64,000 nt of DNA from Mediterraneibacter glycyrrhizinilyticus (GTDB lineage: Bacteria; Bacillota; Clostridia; Lachnospirales; Lachnospiraceae), in NCBI RefSeq assembly GCF_015560805.1, contig NZ_JADMSO010000011.1, positions 35,811 through 99,810 of the forward strand, written 5' to 3'. Under the pieces are notes generated by a model, which saw only the letters and a program-made list of their open reading frames with translations, was not told where the DNA came from and searched no databases. A program made the translations under genes and the position numbers. Positions 1 to 9,160 of the stretch are shown piece by piece (within the stretch, counting starts at the first letter, position 1; each line of letters begins with the position of its first letter).

Positions 1-1053
1 TTCCTCGTAATCTTTATCTTCCACGGCGGAAAATAAAAGCATCCGTCCGGCTGCATCCTGCCCGTTTCCGCACTGATCCAGCGCTTCAAGGCTCTGGGCA
101 AACCGTTCCACTGCACTTAAATTATGTGCTCCGTCTACAAAGACGTCCGGCAGTACTTCTTCCATCCGTCCTGCCCAGACTACATCATCCAGCGCCTTTC
201 TCCAGCGTTCTTTCTTCCCATCTTCACCGAAGAGCATCCGCATCACTTCCAACGCAAGCATCGCGTTCTCCGGCTGGTAGATCCCGGTGTTATGAAGACT
301 CCAGATAATATCTTCATAATACGCACTCACACAGGAAAATGCAATACGTTTCTGTTCGATTCCGAGAATTTTGAACGCATTTTTCCCGATTTTTTTACAG
401 GAAATCCCAAGTGTTTCCGCACGGTTTTCGATCACGGTATCGCTTCCGTTTCCATTTTCAAAAAAGAAAAGCGGTGTGTCCGGTTTTAAGATCCCTGCTT
501 TTTCCGCCGCGATCTCTTCCAGTGTATTGCCAAGCAGCGCCATGTGATCCCATCCGATCGAGGTGATCACGGAACATACCGGCGCTTCCACCGCATTGGT
601 GGCATCCAGCCTGCCGCCGAGTCCGGTCTCCAACACAGCATACTCGACGCCTGCATCCGCAAACGCCGTCACTGCCATTCCAAATAAAAACTCAAAAAAT
701 GTCGGGTGAAAAAGCCCGTCCGCTTCCATCACCCGCACCACATCCATCACCTTTTCAAAAACGGAAAGGAACTGCTCATCCGAACATTCCTCCCCGTCTA
801 TCACGATCCGCTCATTTGGCTTTACAAGATGGGGAGAGGTGAACAATCCCACTCTCTTCCCTTCCGCACGGAGCATCGCATCCAGATAAGTACACACCGA
901 GCCTTTCCCGTTCGTTCCGGCCACATGGATCACTTTTAAGTTTCTCTCCGGATTTCCCAGATAGGAAAGAAAATCTTTTGTATGCTCCGGTTTATTCTTT
1001 TTTGTAAACTTTGGAATTTCCAGAATATAATTGACTGCCTCTCGATACTCCAT
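1..1053 (-). CDS. folC: Folylpolyglutamate synthase / dihydrofolate synthase (3' end beyond the window)
   Basis: Mur-ligase-type enzyme that adds glutamate to dihydropteroate or reduced folates using ATP, in the cytoplasm. About 351 codons are present, starting MEYREAVNYI and showing the P-loop VAGTNGKGSV near residue 44, followed by FTSPHL and ETGLGGRLDATN typical of FolC. The reading frame runs off the left edge, so the last 70-100 residues are missing from view. The ATG overlaps the stop codon of the upstream polymerase gene by one base (TAATG), so the two are co-transcribed and probably translationally coupled. Identification is from conserved motifs. The start is fixed by the overlap and is the only good one. 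Confidence 0.93.
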   Translation of the reverse strand, partial: MEYREAVNYILEIPKFTKKNKPEHTKDFLSYLGNPERNLKVIHVAGTNGKGSVCTYLDAMLRAEGKRVGLFTSPHLVKPNERIVIDGEECSDEQFLSVFEKVMDVVRVMEADGLFHPTFFEFLFGMAVTAFADAGVEYAVLETGLGGRLDATNAVEAPVCSVITSIGWDHMALLGNTLEEIAAEKAGILKPDTPLFFFENGNGSDTVIENRAETLGISCKKIGKNAFKILGIEQKRIAFSCVSAYYEDIIWSLHNTGIYQPENAMLALEVMRMLFGEDGKKERWRKALDDVVWAGRMEEVLPDVFVDGAHNLSAVERFAQSLEALDQCGNGQDAAGRMLLFSAVEDKDYEE

Positions 1054-3260
1054 TATTCTTTCGCCTCTGCAAATGCATTTCTTCCGGTCTCCACCGCATC
1101 CGGATCCGCCGGAAGTTCCGTCAATGTGCCGTCGTTGTATTCAAATTCCACCGAAGTCCGAAAGATCGTATTGCTCGATCCGACCTGAGCCGCCATCACA
1201 ATATCGCCGTCCTTTAATTCGGACTTCTTCAGATCCACTCTCGTATTATTTAAGAATGACGTCGGCTGCTTCTCTCCATTGATATAGACTTTTGTCTGCT
1301 TCGTGAAGTTTTCACCGTAAATACTGTACGTTCCGTCTGCCTGCTCCACGAGATCGGTAATGATCGTGTCGTTCACGCCCATGACCATATGCCCCTCGGT
1401 GATCGGTTTTCCGTTTTCCTCATAAATATACTGATCGCCATACAAAATGTCATACTGCAGAAGTTCCAGATCCGCCAGATAATTTTTCGTCTGGTGGCGG
1501 GTCTGATGGTAGTTGAATACCGTTCCCGCATGAATATCCAGCCGTTCAAATACTTCCGCCATGATCTGATATGCCGCATAATTGCCGTCTTTCTTTTCCA
1601 GACCGATGTTATCCCAGATCACATAATTGGTGTTGTAGAGATACCGGCTCTTCAGATCTTTCGCTTCCAGATCCATCGTCGGCAGGTGATCCCCGTAAAA
1701 TACGACGACGGTCGGCTCTCCGCGTTCTTCCAGTGCCGCCACGAGGTCTCCTGCAAATTTGTCCATCTCGTAGACTTCATTTACATAATATTCCCACGCA
1801 TTGCGTTTGCCCTCGTCCTCCACGCCGTCCACTTTGATCGTCGGATTTTCCAAGGTCGGCTCCGTCGGATAATCACCGTGCCCCTGCACGCTGATCGTAA
1901 ACACGAAATCCTGTCCCTCGGTCGTATCCATCGAATCCAGGATATTCGGGATCAACACGTCGTCGGTCGCCCATCCTTTCGGCGTCATCCGCAGGATGTT
2001 CATAAACTCTTTGCTTGTATAATGATCGAATCCCATATGGTTGAATACCTGTGCACGGCTGTAAAAATTACCGCCGTTGTTGTGCAGCGCCTCCGTCCCA
2101 TATCCAAGGGAGCCAAGCGCCGACGCCGCGCTCTCGATCACTTTCGTCTTTCCATACGTCTTGTACGGATATTCACCCGGACCGAAGAATCGCATGCTCA
2201 TGCCTGTCAATACTTCAAACTCGGTATTCGCGGTTCCTGCTCCGACCGACGGTACTTTGAAATATCCGCTGGAATATTTGCTGTACATTTCCCGTAAGTT
2301 CGGGATCGGATCTTCCGAGAACTGCAGCCATTCCACTTCTGTCGGATCGAAATAGGATTCCAGCTGCACAAATAAAATGTTCGGCAGTTCTTCCTCGCTT
2401 CTTCCGGTTTCATTGACTGTGATCGCGCCGTCATTGCCGATCTTTGCCATCGTCTCCTCACTGTATCCGACCGGTTCGGAAATTCCGGTATTGAACAGAC
2501 TGGCGGTAAAACAGTACGGGAATCCGTAATCTTCATATGCAAACGCGATATTTCCGAAATAATTGGAGATGACACGTTTATCGATCGCAATGTCAGTCAG
2601 CGCAACGTAAGCAAACACCGAGACAGCCACACCGCAAAGCGCGATCACACGATGGATCTTTCCGGTATACTGTCCGCCTCTCCGCCACATCGAAATCACC
2701 CAGAGTACGACCGCCGCGATCCCGACGATCAGCAGGATCAACTCCACCGTATTAAAATAATTTCCGGTCAAAGACAATGCGTCCGAAAGTACTTTGAGAT
2801 CCTGCGCGTTAAACGGTGTTACACGCTTCATCAGCAAATATCCGTTGCACGCTCCTAAAAACAGCCAGAACACACTGAGCAGGATCCGGGCAAATACACG
2901 CCGCTTCACAAGATACACGATTGAAAATGTTGCAAAGATCAAAAATGCATTGAACAGAAATACTTTCGGCGTTCCTACCATATAATCCCAGGCTTCAAAC
3001 AGGGAATGTCTTGAAATCACTTCTATAAAAAAGTTCAGCACACATGCCAGCAAATAGTGAAAAATCAGAGACGTCCGGTTCATAAAACGGTAAACCGGCT
3101 GCATTTTCTTTGCAAACCGGCTGTTTCGCCGCTGTTCCAAGATCCGGGCTCTCCGCTCTTTCTTCGCCTGCCATGCAGCTTTCATCGTTTCCTTATCCAT
3201 CTGTCTCATTTTTTGAAAAAAACCTTTGACATTCGGTTTCTTTATATGAAACTGCTTCAT
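1053..3260 (-). CDS. LtaS-type sulfatase-fold membrane phosphoglycerol transferase
   Basis: 735 residues. Five predicted membrane segments in the first ~230 residues, then an extracellular sulfatase-fold domain, the LtaS/YfnI architecture that polymerises glycerol phosphate (lipoteichoic acid or glycolipid decoration) outside the membrane. Seen motifs: NILFVQLESY (metal Glu), GAGTANTEFEVLTG (position of the nucleophilic Thr), SVQGHGDYP and FYGDHLP (metal-binding Asp/His). Residues after about 620 look like an added TIG/IPT-like beta domain (YSIYGENFTKQTKVYING), which classical LtaS lacks. The start is the ATG at 3260 with GAGAGG nine bases upstream; an upstream ATG at 3293 has no ribosome binding site. 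It lies between valS and folC, all on the minus strand. The exact polymer made cannot be told from sequence. Confidence 0.85.
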   Translation of the reverse strand: MKQFHIKKPNVKGFFQKMRQMDKETMKAAWQAKKERRARILEQRRNSRFAKKMQPVYRFMNRTSLIFHYLLACVLNFFIEVISRHSLFEAWDYMVGTPKVFLFNAFLIFATFSIVYLVKRRVFARILLSVFWLFLGACNGYLLMKRVTPFNAQDLKVLSDALSLTGNYFNTVELILLIVGIAAVVLWVISMWRRGGQYTGKIHRVIALCGVAVSVFAYVALTDIAIDKRVISNYFGNIAFAYEDYGFPYCFTASLFNTGISEPVGYSEETMAKIGNDGAITVNETGRSEEELPNILFVQLESYFDPTEVEWLQFSEDPIPNLREMYSKYSSGYFKVPSVGAGTANTEFEVLTGMSMRFFGPGEYPYKTYGKTKVIESAASALGSLGYGTEALHNNGGNFYSRAQVFNHMGFDHYTSKEFMNILRMTPKGWATDDVLIPNILDSMDTTEGQDFVFTISVQGHGDYPTEPTLENPTIKVDGVEDEGKRNAWEYYVNEVYEMDKFAGDLVAALEERGEPTVVVFYGDHLPTMDLEAKDLKSRYLYNTNYVIWDNIGLEKKDGNYAAYQIMAEVFERLDIHAGTVFNYHQTRHQTKNYLADLELLQYDILYGDQYIYEENGKPITEGHMVMGVNDTIITDLVEQADGTYSIYGENFTKQTKVYINGEKQPTSFLNNTRVDLKKSELKDGDIVMAAQVGSSNTIFRTSVEFEYNDGTLTELPADPDAVETGRNAFAEAKE

Positions 3261-3281
3261 CAGTAACCTCTCTTTTCTAAT

Positions 3282-3307
3282 GGCTCCCACCAAAAACTGT
3301 GGGAGCC
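3282..3307 (-). terminator. Hairpin between valS and the LtaS-type gene
   Basis: Nine-base perfect arms GGCTCCCAC / GTGGGAGCC with an 8-base loop. There is no proper U-tract on either strand, so it may be a weak terminator or an mRNA processing/stability hairpin. It sits just upstream of the ribosome binding site of the polymerase gene. Confidence 0.5.
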
Positions 3308-3362
3308 GCTCTCTAATCTTCCGGTTCCGCCCCCTGCAAAACTCTTTTTGTTTTTCTAAAGA

Positions 3363-6011
3363 CTACCGCGCAAGTCCTTTCATCCGCTCCTGTACATTCG
3401 CAAGCATCTGCGTATATTTTTCTAACTTCTCTTTCTCTTCCTGTACCTTTGCCTCCGGCGCTTTGCTGACAAACCGCTCATTGGAAAGCATTCCTTTGGC
3501 GCGCGCGATCTCTTTTGTCAGTTTTTCTTCTTCTTTTTTCAGACGTTCCAGTTCCTGCTCAAAGTCAACCAAGTCCTCAAGCGGCAGATAAACAGTCGCT
3601 CCCGGAACAACGATCGATACCGCGTCTTCGGCAACATCCTTTTTCTCGTTATCCGCTACGATCTCATTTGCGAGCATCAGCGGAAGAACCGAATCTTTCA
3701 TCGCATCCACACCGGCAAGCAGCTCTGCATCTTCACTGATGACAAATACTTTTGTCCGGCGGTTGTTCGGCACATTCATCTCCGCGCGCATATTCCGGAT
3801 GCCTCTTGTGATATCTTTAATATGCTCTACGGCTGTCTCGTCTGCCGGGAAATTCCACTCGTCTTTGTAAACCGGCCAGGAGGACATCATCAAAGATTCC
3901 TCTTCCGGAACAAGCGCTCCGTAGATTTCCTCTGTGATAAACGGCATGAACGGATGCAGAAGCTTAAGCGCATTGCCGAGAACCGTTTTCAGTACCCAGA
4001 GCGCACAGTTTGCAGCTTCCGGATTCTCTTCCGCGTGATAGATACGATATTTTGCCATCTCCACATACCAGTCGCAGAACTCATCCCATACAAAATCATA
4101 TACTTTCTGTACCGCGATCCCGAGCTCATATTTGTCCATATTCTCCGTCACATCTTTTGCCAACGTATTGACTCTGGAGAGGATCCATTTGTCCGCTGTT
4201 GTCAGAAGCGACGCATCCGGCTTCGTCACGCCCTCTTCTTTCATATTCATCAGAATAAATCTGGACGCATTCCATACTTTGTTGGCAAAGTTACGGCTTG
4301 CCTCCACACGTTCGTTGTAGAAGCGCATATCATTTCCCGGCGCATTTCCGGTTACAAGCGTCAGACGCAGTGCATCCGCGCCGTACTGGTCGATGATCTC
4401 CAGCGGATCGATCCCGTTTCCTAAAGATTTGCTCATCTTGCGCCCCTGAGAATCCCGGACAAGCCCGTGGATCAATACGGTGTGGAACGGCGTTTTTCCG
4501 GTATGTTCCAGTCCGGAGAATACCATACGGATCACCCAGAAGAAAATGATGTCATATCCGGTTACAAGTACGTCTGTCGGATAGAAGTAGTCCAACTCTT
4601 CTGTATTTTCCGGCCATCCCAATGTGGAGAACGGCCACAGCGCAGAACTGAACCATGTATCCAACGTATCCTCATCCTGTGTAAAATGCGTGCATCCGCA
4701 GTGCGGGCATTTCTCCGGCATTTCTCTTGCCACAACAAATTCGCCGCACTCGTCACAGTAATATGCCGGGATCCGGTGTCCCCACCAGATCTGACGGGAA
4801 ATACACCAGTCTTTGATATTTTCCAGCCAGTGCAGATAAATCTTGTCAAAACGCTCCGGCACGAATTTCAATTCCCCACTCTTTAATGCCTCGATCGCCG
4901 GTTTCGCCAGTTCTTCCATCTTTACAAACCACTGCTGTTTGATCAGCGGTTCCACAGTCGTACCACAGCGGTCATGCGTTCCTACATTATGGGAATGCGG
5001 TTCTACTTTCACAAGGTATCCTTGTTCTTCCAGATCTTTGACGATCGCTTTTCTCGCTTCATAACGATCCATTCCCGCATATTTTCCGCCCTTTTCATTG
5101 ATCGTCGCATCATCGTTCATGATGTTGATCTCCGGCAGATTGTGGCGTTTTCCAACCTCAAAGTCATTCGGGTCATGTGCCGGCGTGATCTTCACGGCTC
5201 CGGTTCCGAATTCTTTGTCTACATAATAATCCGCAACAACCGGAATCTCTTTGTTTACAAGCGGAAGCAGAACCGTCTTGCCTACAATATCTTTATACCG
5301 CTCGTCATCCGGATGTACTGCGATCGCGGAATCCCCGAGCATCGTCTCCGGACGTGTCGTCGCGATCTCAAGGAAACGGTCTGTTCCGACGATCGGATAT
5401 TTGATATGCCAGAAATGTCCGTCCTGTTCCTCGTGCTCTACTTCCGCGTCGGACAGGGACGTCTTGCAGACCGGACACCAGTTGATGATCCGGGATCCTT
5501 TGTAAATATATCCTTTTTCATACAGCTTGATGAACACTTCTTCTACCGCTTTGGAACAGCCCTCGTCCATCGTGAAACGCTCTCTGTCCCAGTCACAGGA
5601 AACGCCCAGCTTTTTCAGCTGTCCCTCGATCGTTCCCGCGTACTCCTCTTTCCACTGCCATGTACGCTCCAAAAATCTCTCGCGTCCCAGTTCTTTCTTA
5701 TCGATTCCCTCTTCTTTGAGCTGGTTCGTTACTTTTACTTCCGTTGAGATCGCCGCATGGTCCGTTCCCGGGATCCAAAGTGCATTGTACCCCTCCATTC
5801 TCTTATAGCGGATCAAAATGTCCTGCAATGTGTTGTCGAGCGCATGTCCCATATGCAGCTTTCCTGTAATATTCGGAGGTGGCATCACCGTTGTAAACGG
5901 TTTCTTGCTGCGGTCTACCTCCGCGTGAAAATATTTATTTTCACACCATTTCTCATACAATTTTTCTTCAATCTCTTTTGGATTGTAAGTTTTTGCCAAT
6001 TCTTTATTCAT
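3363..6011 (-). CDS. valS: Valyl-tRNA synthetase
   Basis: 882 residues, the normal length for bacterial ValRS. Charges tRNA-Val with valine in the cytoplasm (class Ia). The HIGH motif appears as HMGH at residues 53-56 and KMSKS as KMSKSLGNG near 537. The editing (CP1) domain lies between them with the tetrathionyl zinc-type cysteines CDECG/CPHCGC, then an anticodon-binding domain. A C-terminal coiled coil rich in Lys/Glu ([19 protein letters not shown]) ends the protein, as in other ValRS. Start ATG has GGAGGC six bases upstream. A T-box leader precedes it, so expression should respond to uncharged tRNA-Val. Confidence 0.98.
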   Translation of the reverse strand: MNKELAKTYNPKEIEEKLYEKWCENKYFHAEVDRSKKPFTTVMPPPNITGKLHMGHALDNTLQDILIRYKRMEGYNALWIPGTDHAAISTEVKVTNQLKEEGIDKKELGRERFLERTWQWKEEYAGTIEGQLKKLGVSCDWDRERFTMDEGCSKAVEEVFIKLYEKGYIYKGSRIINWCPVCKTSLSDAEVEHEEQDGHFWHIKYPIVGTDRFLEIATTRPETMLGDSAIAVHPDDERYKDIVGKTVLLPLVNKEIPVVADYYVDKEFGTGAVKITPAHDPNDFEVGKRHNLPEINIMNDDATINEKGGKYAGMDRYEARKAIVKDLEEQGYLVKVEPHSHNVGTHDRCGTTVEPLIKQQWFVKMEELAKPAIEALKSGELKFVPERFDKIYLHWLENIKDWCISRQIWWGHRIPAYYCDECGEFVVAREMPEKCPHCGCTHFTQDEDTLDTWFSSALWPFSTLGWPENTEELDYFYPTDVLVTGYDIIFFWVIRMVFSGLEHTGKTPFHTVLIHGLVRDSQGRKMSKSLGNGIDPLEIIDQYGADALRLTLVTGNAPGNDMRFYNERVEASRNFANKVWNASRFILMNMKEEGVTKPDASLLTTADKWILSRVNTLAKDVTENMDKYELGIAVQKVYDFVWDEFCDWYVEMAKYRIYHAEENPEAANCALWVLKTVLGNALKLLHPFMPFITEEIYGALVPEEESLMMSSWPVYKDEWNFPADETAVEHIKDITRGIRNMRAEMNVPNNRRTKVFVISEDAELLAGVDAMKDSVLPLMLANEIVADNEKKDVAEDAVSIVVPGATVYLPLEDLVDFEQELERLKKEEEKLTKEIARAKGMLSNERFVSKAPEAKVQEEKEKLEKYTQMLANVQERMKGLAR

Positions 6012-6071
6012 AGTGCCTCCTTTACAAATTCCCCCGCTTTTTTGTCTTCTTCACTCTTTTTTCACATTTTC

Positions 6072-6362
6072 AAAAGAAAAAGCCCTTTGCATTGCTGCAA
6101 AGGGCGAAACATATCCGCGGTACCACCTTTTTTGTCACTCTTGGTTCTGTAACGTAAACCACCACGAAACAACCTCATCCTCTGCCGGGTTCTTCCTGAT
6201 TCCCACGCTTTCGGTTCGACTGTCCGGTTCAGAAGCTACCTTCCACAATCCTGATTCTGAAGCTGCCTTTCAGCCGATGGACAACTCTCTCTGACAGACA
6301 GAGTATGTGTACTCCTCTTCCTCACTACCACTTTGTCTTTTGCTGTATTGAAAAATCAACTA
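6072..6362 (-). promoter_or_regulatory. T-box leader of valS (Val specifier) with terminator
   Basis: tRNA-sensing leader in front of valS. On the minus strand the T-box sequence GGTGGTACCGCGG lies at 6115-6127, followed by a terminator with perfect 10-base arms (GCCCTTTGCA, 6082-6091; TGCAAAGGGC, 6096-6105) and a U-rich tail. Further upstream a stem I region is visible, with GAGGAAGAGGAGTA and a GTAG at 6236-6239; GTA is a valine codon followed by a purine, as expected of a T-box specifier. Uncharged tRNA-Val should stabilise the antiterminator. The T-box itself is clear; the assignment of the specifier triplet is inference from the downstream gene. Confidence 0.9.
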
Positions 6363-6368
6363 AAGACT

Positions 6369-6397
6369 ATCATATCGGGCAAAAAAGGATTTGTCAA
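6369..6397 (-). promoter_or_regulatory. Promoter of the valS T-box transcript
   Basis: Minus-strand -35 TTGACA (6392-6397), 17-base spacer and -10 TATGAT (6369-6374). Predicted start of RNA is near 6362, immediately upstream of the T-box. Confidence 0.8.
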
Positions 6398-6422
6398 CAC
6401 TGTTTCTGGAATTATAAGAAAT

Positions 6423-6605
6423 TCATGCATCCGGCATAATGATTGCCGCGACAAAATATGCAATGATCCCTGTTCCGAAACTGCATGCTGCAACAAGCAC
6501 CCAGCCGAGCCGTACCAGCGTCGGATCGATATTAAAATACTCCGCGACACCTCCGCATACACCACAGATCATTCTGTTTTCTCTTGAACGAAATAGTTTC
6601 TTCAT
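6423..6605 (-). CDS. PspC-domain small membrane protein
   Basis: 60 residues starting MKKLFRSRENR. It matches the PspC domain: RMICGVCGGVAEYFNIDPTL followed by a hydrophobic helix ending AYFVAAIIMPDA. Such proteins are envelope-stress-associated membrane proteins. ATG at 6605 is chosen because it has AGAGG upstream; a GTG four codons earlier lies inside that ribosome binding site. It is the last gene of the PadR-DUF1700-DUF4097 operon, 18 bases after the DUF4097 gene. Confidence 0.85.
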   Translation of the reverse strand: MKKLFRSRENRMICGVCGGVAEYFNIDPTLVRLGWVLVAACSFGTGIIAYFVAAIIMPDA

Positions 6606-6623
6606 AATTATATACACCTCTTC

Positions 6624-7517
6624 TTATTCTGTAAATGTAATTGTCACAGTACCGATACTGCATTCCACATCCATCTTACTTCCGGCTCCCGCCTGCATTT
6701 TTTCTGTGGATATACCACTGAATTCTTCCTCGCCGATGGTGATCGTTCCTGCACCACATTCAATATCATAATAGTAGTCACCCTTTGAGCCAACAGCCTG
6801 ATATCCAACCGCGCCAATTCCACACTCAATCTGACTCTCCTGCATTGCAGTTCCAAAAAGACTTACTTCTCCAACCTCACAACTGACATCCAACTGATCT
6901 ACTGTAAAATTCGCCACTTCTGCAAAGCCTGCTCCGATTTCCAATTCCAGTTCTGTCGCCTGAATATTGTCTACCAAAAGTTCTCCGGCGCCACAGGCAA
7001 TCGAAGCAGAATACAACTTGGTATCTTTCGGAATCCAGATTGTAAGTGTCGCATCTTCTTCAAAATTTTTCATCCTTTTTGTCCATTCGTTCTGACCGCG
7101 AATCTCCACATTGAGTTCCGCGCCCTCCTGATAAAGCAGCAGATTATCCGTCATATCTCCCGGGATATTGGAAAGTTCTGTTCTCACTTCACTTTCCTCA
7201 CTCTCCCGGATCCAGACTTTCAGATAATTGACATCCACATCCAATTCTTTAATTCCCGAAAACGTCATACTTTCCTCCGCCTGCTGCGGCGCATTCTGTC
7301 TTGTTCCGTCACAGTATTCCGTTTCTGCATAATCGTCATAGTCGTCGTCATCATAATATTCGTTCTCATCTATCCATCCCCACCCGGAACGTGTATTAAG
7401 CGCTGCTTCTACCTCATAAAAATCTGCTCCCATCACAGCTCCGCCGATACAAAGCGCCGCACCGATCCCGGTCAGGCTTGCACAAATGATCCAAAAAATC
7501 TTCCAGCCTTTCTTCAT
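6624..7517 (-). CDS. DUF4097-family envelope protein
   Basis: 297 residues. One N-terminal membrane segment (about residues 7-30) followed by an acidic stretch with EYYDDDDYDDYAE and then an extracytoplasmic repetitive beta region of the DUF4097 (putative adhesin / beta-helix) type, with repeated units such as IACGAGELLVDNI, IECGIGAVGYQAV and IECGAGTITIGEE. Function of the family is not established; in Firmicutes it is commonly encoded after PadR and DUF1700 genes, as here. The gene starts three bases after the DUF1700 stop. AGGTGGTG serves as ribosome binding site inside the end of the preceding gene. Confidence 0.8.
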   Translation of the reverse strand: MKKGWKIFWIICASLTGIGAALCIGGAVMGADFYEVEAALNTRSGWGWIDENEYYDDDDYDDYAETEYCDGTRQNAPQQAEESMTFSGIKELDVDVNYLKVWIRESEESEVRTELSNIPGDMTDNLLLYQEGAELNVEIRGQNEWTKRMKNFEEDATLTIWIPKDTKLYSASIACGAGELLVDNIQATELELEIGAGFAEVANFTVDQLDVSCEVGEVSLFGTAMQESQIECGIGAVGYQAVGSKGDYYYDIECGAGTITIGEEEFSGISTEKMQAGAGSKMDVECSIGTVTITFTE

Positions 7518-7520
7518 ATA

Positions 7521-8321
7521 TTAAGACACCACCTTTCTTCTATGAAACGGCATCCTGCAAATGTTCACGATCATACGGAACATTGCCGGATACATCACGA
7601 TACAAAGTTTCACGGTTGCCACAGTTGCGATCAATCCTACCACTGTGACCAATACGCCCGTTCCCGTTGTCAGAAGCGCCGCCGGAACGGCTACTGTAAA
7701 CAACATTACTCCGATCGCAGTTACCGCGATCCCTGCGATCAAAATCCCAGCTGCTCCGAGTACCAAACCTGCAAAAAATGCATATGCAGCAATTACCAGT
7801 GAGATCACAAGACAGATCAGTGCGATTCCGATCGGGATCACAACCGGGATTCCGATCAAAATGATCAGAATGATCAACAAAATCTTAAGTCCGAGACTTG
7901 TTGCAGGCTTCTTCTGCTCCTGCGGATCCGGATTCCTGTAAGTATAACCGCTCTTCTCCTGTCCGTTTCTTTCTGCTTCTGTTCCTCGATTGTATCGGTA
8001 TCCGCTTTCGCTCTCCTGCTTACTTTCCTGCTTTTCATCCCCATCGCTTCTCTTCGCCGGCGTTGCCTTTGCGGTAAAGCGTTCATCTTCATATCCGCAT
8101 TCTGTAAATAGTCCGGCGTCGGTACTTCCGCATTTCAGATCTGCTTTGATCGTAGCAGCTACTTTCTGCGGGCTTCCCAGTTCCCGGATCACCTCCGCCT
8201 CATGTTCCTCTCCCGCATCTGCAAAATAATCTTCATAATACTGTAATGCTTCCTCTCGCTCTTCTGCTGAAATCTCACGGAGCAAGTCTTTCAGCTGATC
8301 CATAAATTCGATCCGATTCAT
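7521..8321 (-). CDS. DUF1700 (HAAS-type) membrane protein
   Basis: 266 residues. The N-terminal ~60 residues (MNRIEFMDQLKDLLREI, EEREEALQYYEDYFADAG, VIRELGSPQKVAA) are the DUF1700/HAAS signature, followed by a charged low-complexity linker and about four hydrophobic helices between residues 140 and 250. Such proteins are co-encoded with PadR regulators and are thought to act at the membrane; the biochemical role is unknown. The start ATG overlaps the padR stop by four bases (ATGA), so translation is coupled. Confidence 0.85.
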   Translation of the reverse strand: MNRIEFMDQLKDLLREISAEEREEALQYYEDYFADAGEEHEAEVIRELGSPQKVAATIKADLKCGSTDAGLFTECGYEDERFTAKATPAKRSDGDEKQESKQESESGYRYNRGTEAERNGQEKSGYTYRNPDPQEQKKPATSLGLKILLIILIILIGIPVVIPIGIALICLVISLVIAAYAFFAGLVLGAAGILIAGIAVTAIGVMLFTVAVPAALLTTGTGVLVTVVGLIATVATVKLCIVMYPAMFRMIVNICRMPFHRRKVVS

Positions 8322-8641
8322 TCAGCAACACCTCCCTCAAAAATATCTCGAATCTTCTTAGAATAATTCTTCCACTCAATCTTATATAAATTCAACTGTG
8401 CCATTCCTTTTTCTGTCACTTTATAATATCGTCGGTTTCTTCCGTCGAACTGCATGTCATAAACTTCCAGACATTCATCTTTTTGAAGTCTTCTCAAAAC
8501 CGGATATAATGTCGACTCCGATACATCGATCGCCTTTCGTACATCCTGTGTGATCTTATATCCGTAGGTTCCGTCTTTTTCCCGTGACACGACCGCCAGC
8601 ACAATGGCGTCCAAAAGCGCTGCTCCGGTATTAAAAACCAT
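8318..8641 (-). CDS. PadR-family transcriptional regulator
   Basis: 107 residues, the short PadR form: winged helix with LDAIVLAVVSREKDGTYGYKIT, then STLYPVLRRLQKDECLEVY and GRNRRYYKVTEKG. It should bind a palindrome in its own promoter and repress the operon padR-DUF1700-DUF4097-pspC. The start ATG follows GGGGTG. A perfect palindrome (8654-8667) lies 13 bases upstream of the start codon and is the obvious autoregulatory site. Confidence 0.92.
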   Translation of the reverse strand: MVFNTGAALLDAIVLAVVSREKDGTYGYKITQDVRKAIDVSESTLYPVLRRLQKDECLEVYDMQFDGRNRRYYKVTEKGMAQLNLYKIEWKNYSKKIRDIFEGGVAE

Positions 8642-8653
8642 TGAATCACCCCT

Positions 8654-8723
8654 TTACAATATTGTAACCTCATTAATATTATTTATTTGTCTATATTATA
8701 TGTTGTATAATATTGTTTGTCAA
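8654..8723 (-). promoter_or_regulatory. Promoter and candidate PadR operator
   Basis: Consensus promoter on the minus strand: TTGACA (8718-8723), 17-base spacer, TATAAT (8695-8700). Between the -10 box and the ribosome binding site is the perfect palindrome TTACAATATTGTAA (8654-8667); the promoter spacer holds a partial copy (ACAATATTATAC). Binding there would block the operon. The promoter is seen directly; the PadR assignment is inference. Confidence 0.75.
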
Positions 8724-8758
8724 CACAAAAATTTGAAAGAAAATCCAAAGATTTTCTT

Positions 8759-8850
8759 AATCACCGGAAGTGCCAAAAGACACATTCCGGGATTGTAAGC
8801 AGTCGCCAAGGTCTCGGGCAAGCCCGGACTTTGGCTCGTTGCCTATACAA
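8759..8850 (-). repeat. 92-bp structured repeat, copy 1
   Basis: Nearly identical (89 of 92 bases) to 57346-57437. Read from the minus strand it begins TTGTATAGGCAACGAG and folds into two hairpins: GCCAA...TTGGC around CGGGC-TT-GCCCG, and CCGGAA-GTG...CAC-TTCCGG around a UUUU loop. It begins right after the U-tract of the terminator of the DUF1294 gene and lies upstream of the padR promoter. It has no convincing start codon or ribosome binding site; see the finding on this repeat. Confidence 0.85.
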
Positions 8851-8877
8851 GAAAAGAGAGTCAGATCACTCCGACTC
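8851..8877 (-). terminator. Terminator after the DUF1294 gene
   Basis: Minus-strand hairpin with GAGTC...GACTC arms followed by TCTTTTCTT. It ends the addB-addA-DUF1294 transcript and is followed directly by repeat copy 1. Confidence 0.75.
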
Positions 8878-8887
8878 CCTCCTATCT

Positions 8888-9160
8888 TCACCACATTCCC
8901 ATTTTTTTCATCTGCACAACCGCCCCCAGCATGATCTGCCCTGCCAGCATCACCGGCACACCGATCCGGAATTTCCACTTCCTTGTCTTATGTCGGCACA
9001 GATACATTCCTGCAAGCGCGCCGACAGATCCGCCGAATAATGCAAACAAAAGCAGCGTACGCTCCGGAATGCGCCACATTTCTTTTCTCGCCCGTTTCTT
9101 ATCTTCCGCAAACAGAAAAAATGTAAACAGATTGAGAAACACAAAATAAAACACTAACAT
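8888..9160 (-). CDS. DUF1294 small membrane protein
   Basis: 90 residues with the DUF1294 signature: KKRARKEMWRIPE, LLLFALFGGSVGALAGMYLCRHKTRK and a second hydrophobic stretch GVPVMLAGQIMLGA. Predicted to have three short membrane helices; function unknown. ATG at 9160 overlaps the addA stop by seven bases and has GGGAGG inside addA, so it is the third cistron of the addB-addA unit. Confidence 0.88.
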   Translation of the reverse strand: MLVFYFVFLNLFTFFLFAEDKKRARKEMWRIPERTLLLFALFGGSVGALAGMYLCRHKTRKWKFRIGVPVMLAGQIMLGAVVQMKKMGMW

